Assembly: GCF_027111295.1 (NCBI RefSeq)
Contig: NZ_CP114287.1
Location: 1,860,001 to 1,924,000, forward strand
Source: Flavobacterium gelatinilyticum
GTDB taxonomy: Bacteria > Bacteroidota > Bacteroidia > Flavobacteriales > Flavobacteriaceae
Length of the DNA: 64,000 bases
Direction of reading: 5' to 3'
In this document: one piece after another, positions 17,521 to 25,339 of the stretch
Position numbering within the stretch: position 1 is the stretch's first letter
Layout of the letters: each line of letters begins with the position of its first letter
Program-made: the position numbers and the translations under genes
Notes under the pieces: model-generated
The model's input: the letters and a program-made list of their open reading frames with translations, nothing else
Databases searched by the model: none
Told to the model about the DNA's origin: nothing

Positions 17521-17904
17521 ATGATAGAACGTATTATGAGAGAAAATGACATGTTAGAAAAAGAAGAGATTTTTTCTAAAGTATTACGAGCAGGAAGAAG
17601 AACTTATTTCTTTGATGTGAGAGCTACCAAAGCTGACGATTATTACATTACAATTACCGAAAGCAAAAAATTTACTGAGGAAGATGGTTCGTTTCACTTT
17701 AAAAAACACAAAATTTACTTGTACAAAGAAGATTTCAGTGCTTTCGCAGAAATATTAGAAGAAATGACTTCATACGTTTTAAACCACAAAGGCGAAGAAG
17801 TAATCTCTGAAAGACATCAAAAAGATTTCAAAAAAGAATACAGTTCTGATAAAGCTGAAGTACAAAGATCCAGCTTTACCGATATTGATTTTGACGATAT
17901 TTAA
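17521..17904 (+). CDS. DUF3276 family protein (PUR-domain nucleic-acid-binding type)
   Basis: A small protein with the strongly conserved Bacteroidota DUF3276 sequence: EKEEIFSKVLRAGRRTYFFDVR, YYITITESKK, and KKHKIYLYKEDFSAFAEILEEMT. The fold is that of PUR-alpha-like nucleic-acid-binding repeats, so single-stranded DNA or RNA binding is likely from family knowledge. The tail is rich in charged residues. Three in-frame ATGs (17521, 17536, 17551) are possible starts; the first is used here but the later two would also give intact domains. A terminator follows 27 bases after the stop. Confidence 0.9.
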   Translation: MIERIMRENDMLEKEEIFSKVLRAGRRTYFFDVRATKADDYYITITESKKFTEEDGSFHFKKHKIYLYKEDFSAFAEILEEMTSYVLNHKGEEVISERHQKDFKKEYSSDKAEVQRSSFTDIDFDDI

Positions 17905-17931
17905 GTCCATATAACTTTTTTAAAAAAGTAC

Positions 17932-17966
17932 GAGTCCAATTTGTTCAGCATTTTGGACTTTTTTTA
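17932..17966 (+). terminator. Intrinsic terminator after the DUF3276 gene
   Basis: AGTCCAA and TTGGACT arms (17933-17939, 17953-17959) are followed by seven T. Confidence 0.75.
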
Positions 17967-18037
17967 TATATTTAAATTCTATTAATTTAATCGATTTTAG
18001 ATTTTGAATCTGTAAATCGAAATTCAAATATTTTATA

Positions 18038-18862
18038 ATGAAAAAATTAACTTTTCTACTGAGCTTTCTGTTTATCAGCATGGCATCTCTGGCACAAAAA
18101 TTAGATTACGACACCAAATCAAACATCCAATATTATAATATCGCTGTAAACAAATCAGACTCCTATATAAACGAAAGATGTGTTTTAGATATTTATTACC
18201 CTAAAAACAATAAAGACTTTGCTACTATTATCTGGTTTCACGGCGGCGGGTTAACCGGAGGAAACAAAGAAATTCCTGAAGCTTTAAAAAATAAAGGTTT
18301 TGCGATTATTGGAGTTAATTACAGATTATCACCAAGAGCAAAAGCCGAAAAAGCCATTGAAGATGCAGCAGCAGCCGTAAGCTGGGCTTTTAACAACATC
18401 AGCAGTTACGGGGGCGATCCTTCTAAGATTTTTGTTTCCGGACATTCTGCCGGAGGTTATTTGGGTGCCATAATTGGATTAGATAAAAAATGGCTCCAAA
18501 AAGAAGGAGTCGACGCCAATAAAATTGCAGGACTTATTCCGTTCAGTGCGCAATGCATCACACATTTTGAAATAAGAAGACAAAACGGAATTCCGGAAAA
18601 ACAACCTATAATTGATGCTTTCGCACCTTTGTATTACGTTCGTGCCGATGCTCCGCCTCTTTTATTAATTACCGGCGACCGCGAACTGGAAATACTGGGA
18701 CGTTATGAAGAAAATGCTTATTTGGCCAGAATGATGAAACTGACGGGACATACACAGACAAAAATCTATGAATTAGACGGTTATAATCACGGAATGACAG
18801 AACCTGCTTTCCCTCTTCTTGTAAATGAAGTGCACAGAATTCTAAACGAACGCAAAAAATAA
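18038..18862 (+). CDS. Exported alpha/beta hydrolase, esterase of the HGGG class
   Basis: A secreted esterase-like enzyme. The signal peptide ends near residue 19 (SLAQKLDY). The oxyanion loop WFHGGGLTGG, the nucleophile GHSAGGYLG, an acid residue in ITGDRELEILGRY, and the His in LDGYNHGM give the full catalytic triad in the BD-FAE/lipase-like arrangement. At 274 residues the length fits. The substrate is unknown; a carbohydrate ester or small ester is likely. A second, cytosolic hydrolase gene starts 23 bases downstream, so the two may share a transcript. Confidence 0.85.
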   Translation: MKKLTFLLSFLFISMASLAQKLDYDTKSNIQYYNIAVNKSDSYINERCVLDIYYPKNNKDFATIIWFHGGGLTGGNKEIPEALKNKGFAIIGVNYRLSPRAKAEKAIEDAAAAVSWAFNNISSYGGDPSKIFVSGHSAGGYLGAIIGLDKKWLQKEGVDANKIAGLIPFSAQCITHFEIRRQNGIPEKQPIIDAFAPLYYVRADAPPLLLITGDRELEILGRYEENAYLARMMKLTGHTQTKIYELDGYNHGMTEPAFPLLVNEVHRILNERKK

Positions 18863-18885
18863 ATCACTAAATAAAATCCACGGCA

Positions 18886-19431
18886 ATGGAGACACAACTA
18901 TTAATTTTACCAGGACTGGGAAACTCAGGCGAAAAACACTGGCAGACCTTTTGGCATGAGAAATTCAAAAACTCAATTCGTTTAGTACAGGACAACTGGG
19001 ATGAGCCGGTTCGCGAAGACTGGATCGCCCGCTTAAACGAAACGGTATTAAAACTGGAAAGTCCAACTATTTTAGTAGCGCACAGTCTGGCAGTTTCTTT
19101 AGTACTGCACTGGGCCGAAAACAATAGCAATAAAAATATAATTGGCGCTTTATTAGTAGCTCCTGCGGATGTTGATTCACCAGAACATACTCCGGATAGT
19201 ATCCGAAATTTTTCACCAATGCCTTTGTACACGCTTCCGTTCCCGTCGATAGTTGTAGCAAGCGAAAATGATCCTTACGCCTTATTTGAAAGAAAAAAAT
19301 ATTTTGCCGAAAAATGGGGAAGCGATTTTATAAACGTAGGCCTACAAGGACACATCAACTCTGATTCTGATTTGAAATATTGGGAAGAAGGACAGGAAAT
19401 TTTGAAGCAGCTTATTGAAAAGATTAGTTAA
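18886..19431 (+). CDS. RBBP9/YdeN-family serine hydrolase
   Basis: A small cytosolic alpha/beta hydrolase of the RBBP9/YdeN family. It shows LLILPGLGNSGEKHWQTFW, the nucleophile segment TILVAHSLAVSLVLHW (Ser with Ala in place of the usual second Gly), the acid in VVASENDPYA, and the catalytic His in LQGHINSDSDLKYWEEG. At 181 residues it has the family size. No signal peptide is present. Family members have poorly defined substrates. It ends at a bidirectional hairpin shared with the convergent tRNA-binding protein gene. Confidence 0.85.
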   Translation: METQLLILPGLGNSGEKHWQTFWHEKFKNSIRLVQDNWDEPVREDWIARLNETVLKLESPTILVAHSLAVSLVLHWAENNSNKNIIGALLVAPADVDSPEHTPDSIRNFSPMPLYTLPFPSIVVASENDPYALFERKKYFAEKWGSDFINVGLQGHINSDSDLKYWEEGQEILKQLIEKIS

Positions 19432-19448
19432 GTTATCAGGTTTTTAGT

Positions 19449-19495
19449 ATTCAGTCTCAGATTACAGTCATCAGATTCAAACTGAGACTGAACAC
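19449..19495. terminator. Bidirectional hairpin between convergent genes
   Basis: Arms TTCAGTCTCAG (19450-19460) and CTGAGACTGAA (19482-19492) are perfect complements. It lies between two stop codons, but no strong T-run follows on either side. It belongs to the same CAGT-word class as the hairpin near 14330. Confidence 0.55.
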
Positions 19496-19502
19496 TATAA
19501 AA

Positions 19503-19838
19503 CTATCCAATCCTAAGTCCATTTTCAATTTTAAAATCAGGAGCTAATAAAATTACATCTCCCTCCTCGCCTACAGCACCAAGAACCAGACATTCGCTCA
19601 TGAATTTCCCTATTTGTTTTTTCGGAAAGTTTACTACTGCAACGATTTGTCGGTTTACCAAATCTTCTTTTTTATAGCGTTTTGTAATTTGTGCCGATGA
19701 TTTTCGGATTCCAATTTCGGAACCGAAATCTATTGTTAACTGATAAGCCGGTTTTCTGGCTTCGGGAAAATCATTTACCTCTACAATTGTTCCCACTCGC
19801 ATATCGGTTCTTTCGAACTCGCTCCAGGTTAAATCCAT
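19503..19838 (-). CDS. CsaA-like tRNA-binding domain protein
   Basis: A 111-residue protein made of a single OB-fold tRNA-binding domain as in CsaA and the C-terminus of MetRS. Diagnostic segments are FERTDMRVGTIVEVNDFPEARKPAYQLTIDFG and IVAVVNFPKKQIGKFMSECLVLGA. CsaA binds tRNA and has been described as an export-related chaperone. The final GLRIG matches the conserved end. It is convergent with the RBBP9-like hydrolase and divergent from the chloroperoxidase-like hydrolase. Confidence 0.9.
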   Translation of the reverse strand: MDLTWSEFERTDMRVGTIVEVNDFPEARKPAYQLTIDFGSEIGIRKSSAQITKRYKKEDLVNRQIVAVVNFPKKQIGKFMSECLVLGAVGEEGDVILLAPDFKIENGLRIG

Positions 19839-19967
19839 ATTTTAAAAGGTTTATTTACAAACCTATAAATTTTGTAATTAATAGTACTAATTCTATAACC
19901 GCTTTTTTACAGGTCAAATTAATTTTACTAATCAATTTTCTTGAACTAATCGTAAAAAAATATACAG

Positions 19968-20861
19968 ATGGAAAACAATATCATTAATCCGGAAACATCT
20001 CTGCGAGATTTAGACTTTAATATTCACCAGCAAAATACAGATAAATACATAGAAACAGCCACAAACGTAAAACTTTATGTAAAGGATTATGGAAAAGGAA
20101 AACCGGTAATTTTAATTCATGGATGGCCTCTTTCTAACGAAATGTGGGAATATCAAATTGACTTTTTGGTACAAAATAATTTCAGGGTAATTGCTTATGA
20201 CCGCCGCGGTTTTGGCAAATCGTCACAGCCATGGAACGGATATGATTATGATACCCTTACAGATGATTTGAGCGAAATCATCAATCAGCTGCAATTAGAA
20301 AATGTTACTTTAGTAGGTTTTTCTATGGGAGGCGGCGAAGTAGTTCGTTACTTTAGCAGGCATCATGGAAAAGGTGTTGAGAAAGCAGCTTTAATTTCTT
20401 CTATAATTCCATTTTTATTAAAAACCGAAGATAATCCGGAAGGACGTCCAAAAGAAAAGAGTGAAGCAACAGCAGCTTCTATAAACGAAGACCGAATTGG
20501 CTTTTTGGATAATTTTGGCAAAATATTTTTTGGAGTTAACATCATCAACAAACCTTTAAGTACAGCATTATTAGAATATTACAGAAATTTATGTTCTGCA
20601 GCTTCACCAAGAGCAACATTAAAATGTGCAGAATCTTTAAATACGACCGATTTTAGAGATGAACTTCATACCATTAACGTTCCTACTTTAATAATTCATG
20701 GAAACGATGATAAAAATGTACCGCTTGAAGTGAGCTCAGAAAAAACAGCCAAAGCAATCAAAAACAACACTTTCATAGTTTATGAAGGAGCACCTCATGG
20801 TTTGTTTTATACTGAAAAAGACAGGCTGAACAGGGATTTAGTTGACTTTTTGAATTCATAA
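19968..20861 (+). CDS. Alpha/beta hydrolase, non-heme chloroperoxidase-like
   Basis: A 297-residue cytosolic hydrolase of the cofactor-free haloperoxidase type. It has HGWPLSNEMWEYQ (oxyanion loop), YDRRGFGKSS, the nucleophile LVGFSMGGGEVVRYFSRH, the acid in IIHGNDDKNVP, and the His in YEGAPHGLFYT. The N-terminal 30 residues extend beyond the usual start, but the ATG at 19968 directly follows an A/T-rich leader and no better start is obvious. Real substrates of this family are mostly esters or lactones; halogenation is a side reaction. Confidence 0.87.
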   Translation: MENNIINPETSLRDLDFNIHQQNTDKYIETATNVKLYVKDYGKGKPVILIHGWPLSNEMWEYQIDFLVQNNFRVIAYDRRGFGKSSQPWNGYDYDTLTDDLSEIINQLQLENVTLVGFSMGGGEVVRYFSRHHGKGVEKAALISSIIPFLLKTEDNPEGRPKEKSEATAASINEDRIGFLDNFGKIFFGVNIINKPLSTALLEYYRNLCSAASPRATLKCAESLNTTDFRDELHTINVPTLIIHGNDDKNVPLEVSSEKTAKAIKNNTFIVYEGAPHGLFYTEKDRLNRDLVDFLNS

Positions 20862-20872
20862 GAAAATTTTCT

Positions 20873-20930
20873 GCCACAGATTGAATGATTTTAAAGATTA
20901 TAATCTATTTTGATCTTTAAAATCTGTGGC
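20873..20930. repeat. Intergenic hairpin, GCCACAGATT class
   Basis: GCCACAGA and TCTGTGGC outer arms, with inner arms TTTTAAAGAT / ATCTTTAAAA, form a long interrupted stem downstream of the hydrolase gene. No T-run follows, so it is more like a dispersed palindromic element than a terminator. Confidence 0.5.
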
Positions 20931-21041
20931 TAGGATATGCATCAAAAATTACCTCATCCTCGGCATAACCTTATATTTATTCCTGCATTATTTTTTTTAC
21001 AGATAATTAAAGTTAATTTTGAAATCTAATTATTTGTAAAA

Positions 21042-21596
21042 ATGGCACGTACAAATTCAAATATGATTCCGCTTGGAACAATTGCTCCGGAGTTTTACCT
21101 GAAAGACACCAATTCAAACAATACCTATTCGTTTGAAGATTTAAAAGGATCAAAAGGTACTCTTGTTGTTTTTATGTGTAACCATTGTCCGTTTGTGCTT
21201 CATGTTATCAATGAAATTGTGATGATCGCCAATGATTATCGTGTTCAGGGATTGGGCATTATTGCTGTTTCGAGCAACGATGTCGAAAAATATCCTGAAG
21301 ATTCACCGGAATTAATGACTGAATTTGCTTTGCAAAACAGAATCGACTTTCCGTATTTATATGATGAAAACCAGGAAACAGCAAAAGCGTATGATGCAGC
21401 CTGTACCCCTGATTTCTATTTATTTGACAGTCAGAACAGATTATTCTACAGAGGACAGCTGGACGATTCCAGACCCGGAAACGGAATCCCTTTAAGCGGA
21501 ACTGATTTAAGAAATGCAATAGACGCATTGATTTACAATCGTACATTAAGCGAGATCCAAAAACCAAGTATTGGGTGCAATATTAAATGGAAATAG
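21042..21596 (+). CDS. Thioredoxin-like (AhpC/TSA-type redoxin) family protein
   Basis: A 184-residue thioredoxin-fold protein with APEFYLKDTNSN near the start and the redox motif FMCNHCPF (Cys46 and Cys49, a CxxC in place of the single peroxidatic Cys of true peroxiredoxins). The cis-Pro region is CTPDFYLFD. No signal peptide is present, so it is cytosolic. This class (redoxin with CNHCPFV) is widespread but poorly characterised; a thiol-disulfide reductase role is likely. It stands alone on the plus strand before the structured leader of the next gene. Confidence 0.85.
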   Translation: MARTNSNMIPLGTIAPEFYLKDTNSNNTYSFEDLKGSKGTLVVFMCNHCPFVLHVINEIVMIANDYRVQGLGIIAVSSNDVEKYPEDSPELMTEFALQNRIDFPYLYDENQETAKAYDAACTPDFYLFDSQNRLFYRGQLDDSRPGNGIPLSGTDLRNAIDALIYNRTLSEIQKPSIGCNIKWK

Positions 21597-21626
21597 ACTT
21601 TTATAACTCATTTAAAAAAAGTTTAC

Positions 21627-22004
21627 TATCTTTGCAAAATAAACAAAACTACTCATTGTGAACACTATAACAATATTTACAGTTTCTGCTTTGCTTTTTT
21701 CTTTCAGGAGAAAGCCGCTTTCTGCTGTACTTATTTCACAGAGTAAGGCCTTTATTAATTAGGCCTCCGTCTATTTCACTTTTCTTCTTTCAGGCGGAGG
21801 ATTTACATCAATTTTAAACATTTATTTATTTGACAAATTCAAATTTGGTCAGATATTTTTTTGTTTTTCAAATTAATTTTTTCATGCATAAATCCTGTTT
21901 TTAAACAAGCAGGCAGGAGAAAAACTCGTTACGAAAAGCACAAAAGAAGAAAAATCATTCAAAAAAATTAAATAACAAAGTATAATAATAAAATTCAAAT
22001 AGAT
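21627..22004 (+). promoter_or_regulatory. Promoter and structured leader of the GreA/Rnk-like gene
   Basis: TATCTTTG (21627-21634) is a good -7 element and puts a leader of about 360 bases before the ATG at 22005. The leader has three hairpins: 21705-21727 (CAG-AGAAA arms); AGGCCT at 21746-21751 pairing with 21761-21766; and a nine-pair stem of 21764-21772 with 21792-21800 (CCTCCGTCT / AGGCGGAGG). The second and third share 21764-21766, so they exclude each other. The ten-base word TTCTTTCAGG occurs twice (21699 and 21785). A short GTG-started ORF spans the first two hairpins. This is the layout of an attenuator; no known riboswitch class was recognised. Confidence 0.5.
21658..21762 (+). CDS. 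Possible 34-residue leader peptide (GTG start)
   Basis: From the GTG at 21658, 24 bases after the -7 element, an ORF of 34 codons ends at TAG 21760-21762. The peptide has an N-terminal hydrophobic run (TITIFTVSALLFSF) followed by a basic patch RRKP. Its stop codon sits at the edge of the right arm of the second leader hairpin, so translation would affect folding. It could be a leader peptide or a chance ORF in a non-coding leader. Confidence 0.3.
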   Translation: MNTITIFTVSALLFSFRRKPLSAVLISQSKAFIN

Positions 22005-22400
22005 ATGAAACCAACACCCACTTTCTGTAAATCAGATTATCAATTTCTAAGAGAATTGATTTTAAAAAGTAAAAACTCAACAAATACAAAAGAAGCCAAT
22101 CAGCTTTCGCAGGAATTAGACCGTGCTGTAATCAGCAAAGAAAGCGATTTGGACAGTTCGGTTATACGAATTAATTCTTTTGTAACTATCGAAGATGTAA
22201 AAGCGAACAAGCAAATGAAAATACAAATCGTTTTACCATCATCTGCAGACGTAAAACAATCAAAAATATCGATCCTGGCACCTTTAAGCGTCGCTATTAT
22301 TGGTTTTAAAGAAAATGACGAAGTAGACTGGGAATTACCGGCGGGCGTTAAAACTTTAAAAATAATCGCGGTAGACAACACGGCTGTACATCATTCGTAA
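22005..22400 (+). CDS. GreA/GreB-family elongation factor-like protein (Rnk type)
   Basis: A 131-residue protein with an N-terminal short helical part (DYQFLRELILKSKNSTNTKEANQLSQELDRA) and a C-terminal FKBP-like GreA/GreB domain: DSSVIRINSFVTIEDV, KIQIVLPSSADVKQSKISILAPLSVAIIGFKENDEVDWELPAG. This is the Rnk-like arrangement, which binds RNA polymerase but lacks the long GreA coiled coil, so it would not cleave transcripts the way GreA does. It is preceded by a long structured leader and followed by a terminator. Exact role in this group is not established. Confidence 0.85.
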   Translation: MKPTPTFCKSDYQFLRELILKSKNSTNTKEANQLSQELDRAVISKESDLDSSVIRINSFVTIEDVKANKQMKIQIVLPSSADVKQSKISILAPLSVAIIGFKENDEVDWELPAGVKTLKIIAVDNTAVHHS

Positions 22401-22406
22401 CTTTTT

Positions 22407-22437
22407 AAACACCTCATTTTGTGACGGTGTTTTTTTA
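22407..22437 (+). terminator. Intrinsic terminator after the GreA/Rnk-like gene
   Basis: AAACACC and GGTGTTT arms are followed by a run of T. Confidence 0.7.
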
Positions 22438-22452
22438 TATCTATTTGAAAGC

Positions 22453-22492
22453 AAAAAAGACGATTCAATATAAAACTGAATTGTCTTTTTTT
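22453..22492. terminator. Second hairpin, likely bidirectional terminator
   Basis: AAAAAAGACGATTCA and TGAATTGTCTTTTTTT form an A/T-flanked stem that can terminate from both sides. It would end the small minus-strand lipoprotein transcript as well. Confidence 0.75.
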
Positions 22493-22523
22493 ATGGTTTA
22501 TTTTGAAAGACTACAATTGTGAA

Positions 22524-22631
22524 TCAATAAAACTTTTTATCAAAGCCAGACGGCGTTTCTACTTGCGATTGTCTTGTACCACATGCTGCAAGAAATACTA
22601 GTGTAACTGATGAAATTATAGTTCTCCTCAT
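22524..22631 (-). CDS. Very small putative lipoprotein (35 residues)
   Basis: A minus-strand ORF from ATG at 22631 encodes 35 residues with a textbook lipoprotein signal: basic Arg2-Arg3, a hydrophobic stretch (IISSVTLVFL) and the lipobox LAAC with Cys17. The mature part would be only 19 residues (CGTRQSQVETPSGFDKKFY). It lies between two hairpins: upstream the terminator of the PPIase gene (22646-22677) ends only 15 bases before its ATG, and downstream is the 22453-22492 hairpin. There is little room for a separate promoter, so expression may need read-through. The family is not recognised. Confidence 0.5.
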   Translation of the reverse strand: MRRTIISSVTLVFLAACGTRQSQVETPSGFDKKFY

Positions 22632-22645
22632 TTCTTTTATAAGTA

Positions 22646-22677
22646 AAAAAATCCCATTCGGTCGCCGAATGGGATTA
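22646..22677 (-). terminator. Terminator of the PPIase gene (minus strand)
   Basis: A perfect ten-base stem ATCCCATTCGG / CCGAATGGGAT with a three-base loop is followed on the minus strand by seven T. Confidence 0.9.
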
Positions 22678-22714
22678 TTATTTAAAAACAACTTTTAAAT
22701 TGTTTTGTAAATTC

Positions 22715-23647
22715 TTATTTCACGTCCATTAATTCAACGTCAAAAATCAAAGTTGCATTTGGCGGAATAACTCCTCCTGCACCTGATGGTCCGTAAGCTA
22801 AATCAGAAGGAATAACAAAACGAGCTTTGTCTCCTACTTGTAATAAAGCGATACCTTCGTCCCATCCTTCAATAACCTGTCCAATTCCTAATTTAAATTC
22901 GATTGGTTTTTTACGCGGGTAAGATGAATCAAAAACTTTTCCATTTTCTAAAGATCCTTCGTAGTGAACAGAAACTGTTTTTCCTGCTTCAGCTCTTTTT
23001 CCTTCTCCTTTTTGAATCATTTTGTAACGTAAACCGCTTTCAGTTTTATCAAAACCAGCTGCCAATTGTTCCATTTTAGCTTCAGATTCTGCTTTTAAAG
23101 CTGCTTCTCTTTTTAAACGAGCACCTTTTAAACCAACGAATGCTTCAATTGCATTCCATTTTTGAGCTTCTTCTCCCTCTCTGATAATTTCTACAGATTC
23201 AAGAGCATCACCCTGAGCCACTGCATCAACAATATCCTGTCCTTCTACAACGTATCCAAAAACACTGTGTTTTCCGTCTAACCAAGGAGTTGGTACGTGT
23301 GTAATGAAAAACTGAGAACCATTGCTTCCAGGTCCTGAGTTTGCCATAGATAAAACTCCCGGACGATCGTGTTTTAAACTTGGGTGAAATTCATCATCAA
23401 ATTTATAACCCGGATCTCCTGTTCCAGTTCCTTTTGGACATCCTCCCTGAATCATGAAATCAGCAATTACTCTGTGAAAAGTTAAACCATCATAGAATTT
23501 TTGTCCCTGAGGTTTTACCTTATTTTCCATATTTCCTTCTGCAAGAGCCACAAAGTTTCCTACAGTTCCAGGTGTTAAATCGTGTGTAAGTTTTACTAAA
23601 ATCGAACCTTTACTAGTATTGAATTTAGCGTATATTCCGTTTTCCAT
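22715..23647 (-). CDS. Dual peptidylprolyl isomerase: cyclophilin-FKBP fusion
   Basis: Two unrelated prolyl isomerase domains lie in one 310-residue cytosolic protein. Residues 1-170 are a bacterial-type cyclophilin ([15 protein letters not shown] with the catalytic Arg, [22 protein letters not shown]). A charged linker (residues 175-205) leads into an FKBP domain ([63 protein letters not shown]). Both domains look intact. No signal peptide is present. Dual-family immunophilins of this cyclophilin-first order are known from a few bacteria and protists. It is transcribed alone, with a strong terminator. Confidence 0.93.
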   Translation of the reverse strand: MENGIYAKFNTSKGSILVKLTHDLTPGTVGNFVALAEGNMENKVKPQGQKFYDGLTFHRVIADFMIQGGCPKGTGTGDPGYKFDDEFHPSLKHDRPGVLSMANSGPGSNGSQFFITHVPTPWLDGKHSVFGYVVEGQDIVDAVAQGDALESVEIIREGEEAQKWNAIEAFVGLKGARLKREAALKAESEAKMEQLAAGFDKTESGLRYKMIQKGEGKRAEAGKTVSVHYEGSLENGKVFDSSYPRKKPIEFKLGIGQVIEGWDEGIALLQVGDKARFVIPSDLAYGPSGAGGVIPPNATLIFDVELMDVK

Positions 23648-23690
23648 TGTTGTTATTTTTAATTCGAAAGCAAATTTACAAATTAATTTT

Positions 23691-24875
23691 TTAATCGTTT
23701 TGTGCTTTCCTTTTTTTAGATTTTGATTTATAAGTAAGTCCGTAAACCATTAATGATACTAAAGATAAAACCACACAGCCGATAGTGACAGCGTGCCATC
23801 CGCCCAGTTTCCAAAGCAATAATCCGTATGCAGATCCTGCAGCCGTTCCTAAAAAGCTGAACGACATAAAAACGGTATTCAATCGGTTTCTGGCTTCGGG
23901 TAATAATGAATAAACTCGGGTTTGATTTGAAATATGAACACCCTGAATCCCAATATCAATAAATACAATTCCAACAGCAACTCCAATGACACTTTCTATT
24001 GAAAAATAAAAGACCAAAAAGCTTATTAATATCAACAAACAACCATACCCAACTGCAATTCTGGAATTTCCTTTATCACCAATTTTGCCCACCAAAGGAG
24101 CTGCCAAAGCTCCCGAAGCTCCAACAATCCCAAATAAACCAATCGTGGCGCTGTTGAAGTTAAAAGGTTCGCCTGAAAGCAGTAATACCATTGTAGTCCA
24201 GAAAGCTCCAAATTGTGCAAAACTGAAAACGTTTATTGCGGTTGCTTCTCTTAAAACAGGCTGTGTTTTAATAAGTGTAAACAAAGACTGAATTAACTGA
24301 CCGTACGTTCCTTTAAACTGAGGTTTATTGACAGGGAATTTACTTTGAATGACAAAAAAGATCAGCAGACAAATTCCGGCTGCGATATAAAACATCGATC
24401 TCCAGCCTAAAACTTCTCCAATAAAACCGCTTAAAGTTCTGGAAAGTAAAATTCCAACCAGAAGACCGCTCATAATGGTTCCAACGACTTTTCCACGCTG
24501 TTCCTGAGCACTCAATGAGGCTGCGAGAGGCAGAATAAGCTGGGGTACAATCGAAGTGATTCCAATAAGCAATGAAGCAATTTGTAAAATAAGAAAACTT
24601 CTGGCCGTCGCTGCAATCAATAATGCAATTACAGAGGCAAAAGTGGTCATTAAAATCTGCCTTTTACGTTCTATTTTATCACCAAGCGGCACCATAAAAA
24701 ACAATCCCACAGCATAACCTGCCTGTGTTAAGTAGGTTATTGTTCCGGCATTGGCTTCAGGAATTTTAAATTCGTTGGCAATTAAAACAATCAAAGGCTG
24801 GCAGTAATATAAGTTTGCAACTATAAGACCAGTGCAGACTGCCATAAAAAGTACATTCGTTTTAGATAAATTCAT
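23691..24875 (-). CDS. Major facilitator superfamily transporter
   Basis: A 394-residue inner membrane protein with about 12 hydrophobic segments. Between segments 2 and 3 is the MFS loop motif [12 protein letters not shown], a variant of GxxxDRxGRR. The middle region ([10 protein letters not shown]) is the usual cytosolic loop between the two six-helix halves, and [10 protein letters not shown] repeats the loop motif in the second half. The sequence resembles the drug/solute efflux type (DHA-like). The N-terminal [29 protein letters not shown] is characteristic of one bacterial subfamily of unknown substrate. It lies 43 bases upstream of the PPIase start on the same strand. Confidence 0.88.
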   Translation of the reverse strand: MNLSKTNVLFMAVCTGLIVANLYYCQPLIVLIANEFKIPEANAGTITYLTQAGYAVGLFFMVPLGDKIERKRQILMTTFASVIALLIAATARSFLILQIASLLIGITSIVPQLILPLAASLSAQEQRGKVVGTIMSGLLVGILLSRTLSGFIGEVLGWRSMFYIAAGICLLIFFVIQSKFPVNKPQFKGTYGQLIQSLFTLIKTQPVLREATAINVFSFAQFGAFWTTMVLLLSGEPFNFNSATIGLFGIVGASGALAAPLVGKIGDKGNSRIAVGYGCLLILISFLVFYFSIESVIGVAVGIVFIDIGIQGVHISNQTRVYSLLPEARNRLNTVFMSFSFLGTAAGSAYGLLLWKLGGWHAVTIGCVVLSLVSLMVYGLTYKSKSKKRKAQND

Positions 24876-24987
24876 GCTGCAAAAATACCAATCTAATTCT
24901 TATTGAAACTTTAAAAAATATATAATTTTAAAAAACCAGCATTTGATTCTCACCGTTCTAAAGACAATTTTATTGATTTTAAATCCT

Positions 24988-25329
24988 TTATGATTTCAAA
25001 AAATCCTCTCTCATTGGACTGAAAACATCAGTAAGCATTCCGGTTTCCAGACACACTACTCCATGAACTGCGTGCGGCGGAATGTAGAAACTATCACCTT
25101 CTTTTAAAGTCTGTGTTACACCGCTTATAGTTACATCAAACTTACCACCTGCCACATATGTAACCTGTGAATGGTAGTGATCGTGCAAAACACCGATTGC
25201 TCCTTTTTCAAAATGCACATTTACGAGCATTACTCTTTCATCGTAAGCCAGGATTTTACGTTTGATTCCTTCTCCTGCTGCTTCCCATTCTATTTCGTCT
25301 CCTTTTATAAACTCTTTACTTGTTTTCAT
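24988..25329 (-). CDS. Small cupin-domain protein
   Basis: A 113-residue single-domain cupin. The metal-binding motif 1 region is VNVHFEKGAIGVLHDHYHSQVTYVAGGKFDVTISG (His-x-His plus Glu/Gln) and motif 2 is GDSFYIPPHAVHGVVCLETGML. Such proteins fold as a small beta-barrel; in many the metal supports isomerase or dioxygenase activity, others only bind ligands. It has no signal peptide. It begins 10 bases after the end of the archaemetzincin-like gene upstream on the same strand, so it is probably cotranscribed with it, although no functional link is evident. Confidence 0.88.
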   Translation of the reverse strand: MKTSKEFIKGDEIEWEAAGEGIKRKILAYDERVMLVNVHFEKGAIGVLHDHYHSQVTYVAGGKFDVTISGVTQTLKEGDSFYIPPHAVHGVVCLETGMLTDVFSPMREDFLKS

Positions 25330-25339
25330 TTCTTATTTC

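Noticed and set aside
18867..19232. Minus-strand ORF opposite the RBBP9-like gene
   Set aside because: The plus-strand hydrolase has an intact catalytic triad; the reverse frame has none.
21597..22004. tRNA or known riboswitch in the leader
   Set aside because: No cloverleaf, CCA-like end or recognised riboswitch core could be found; only paired arms.
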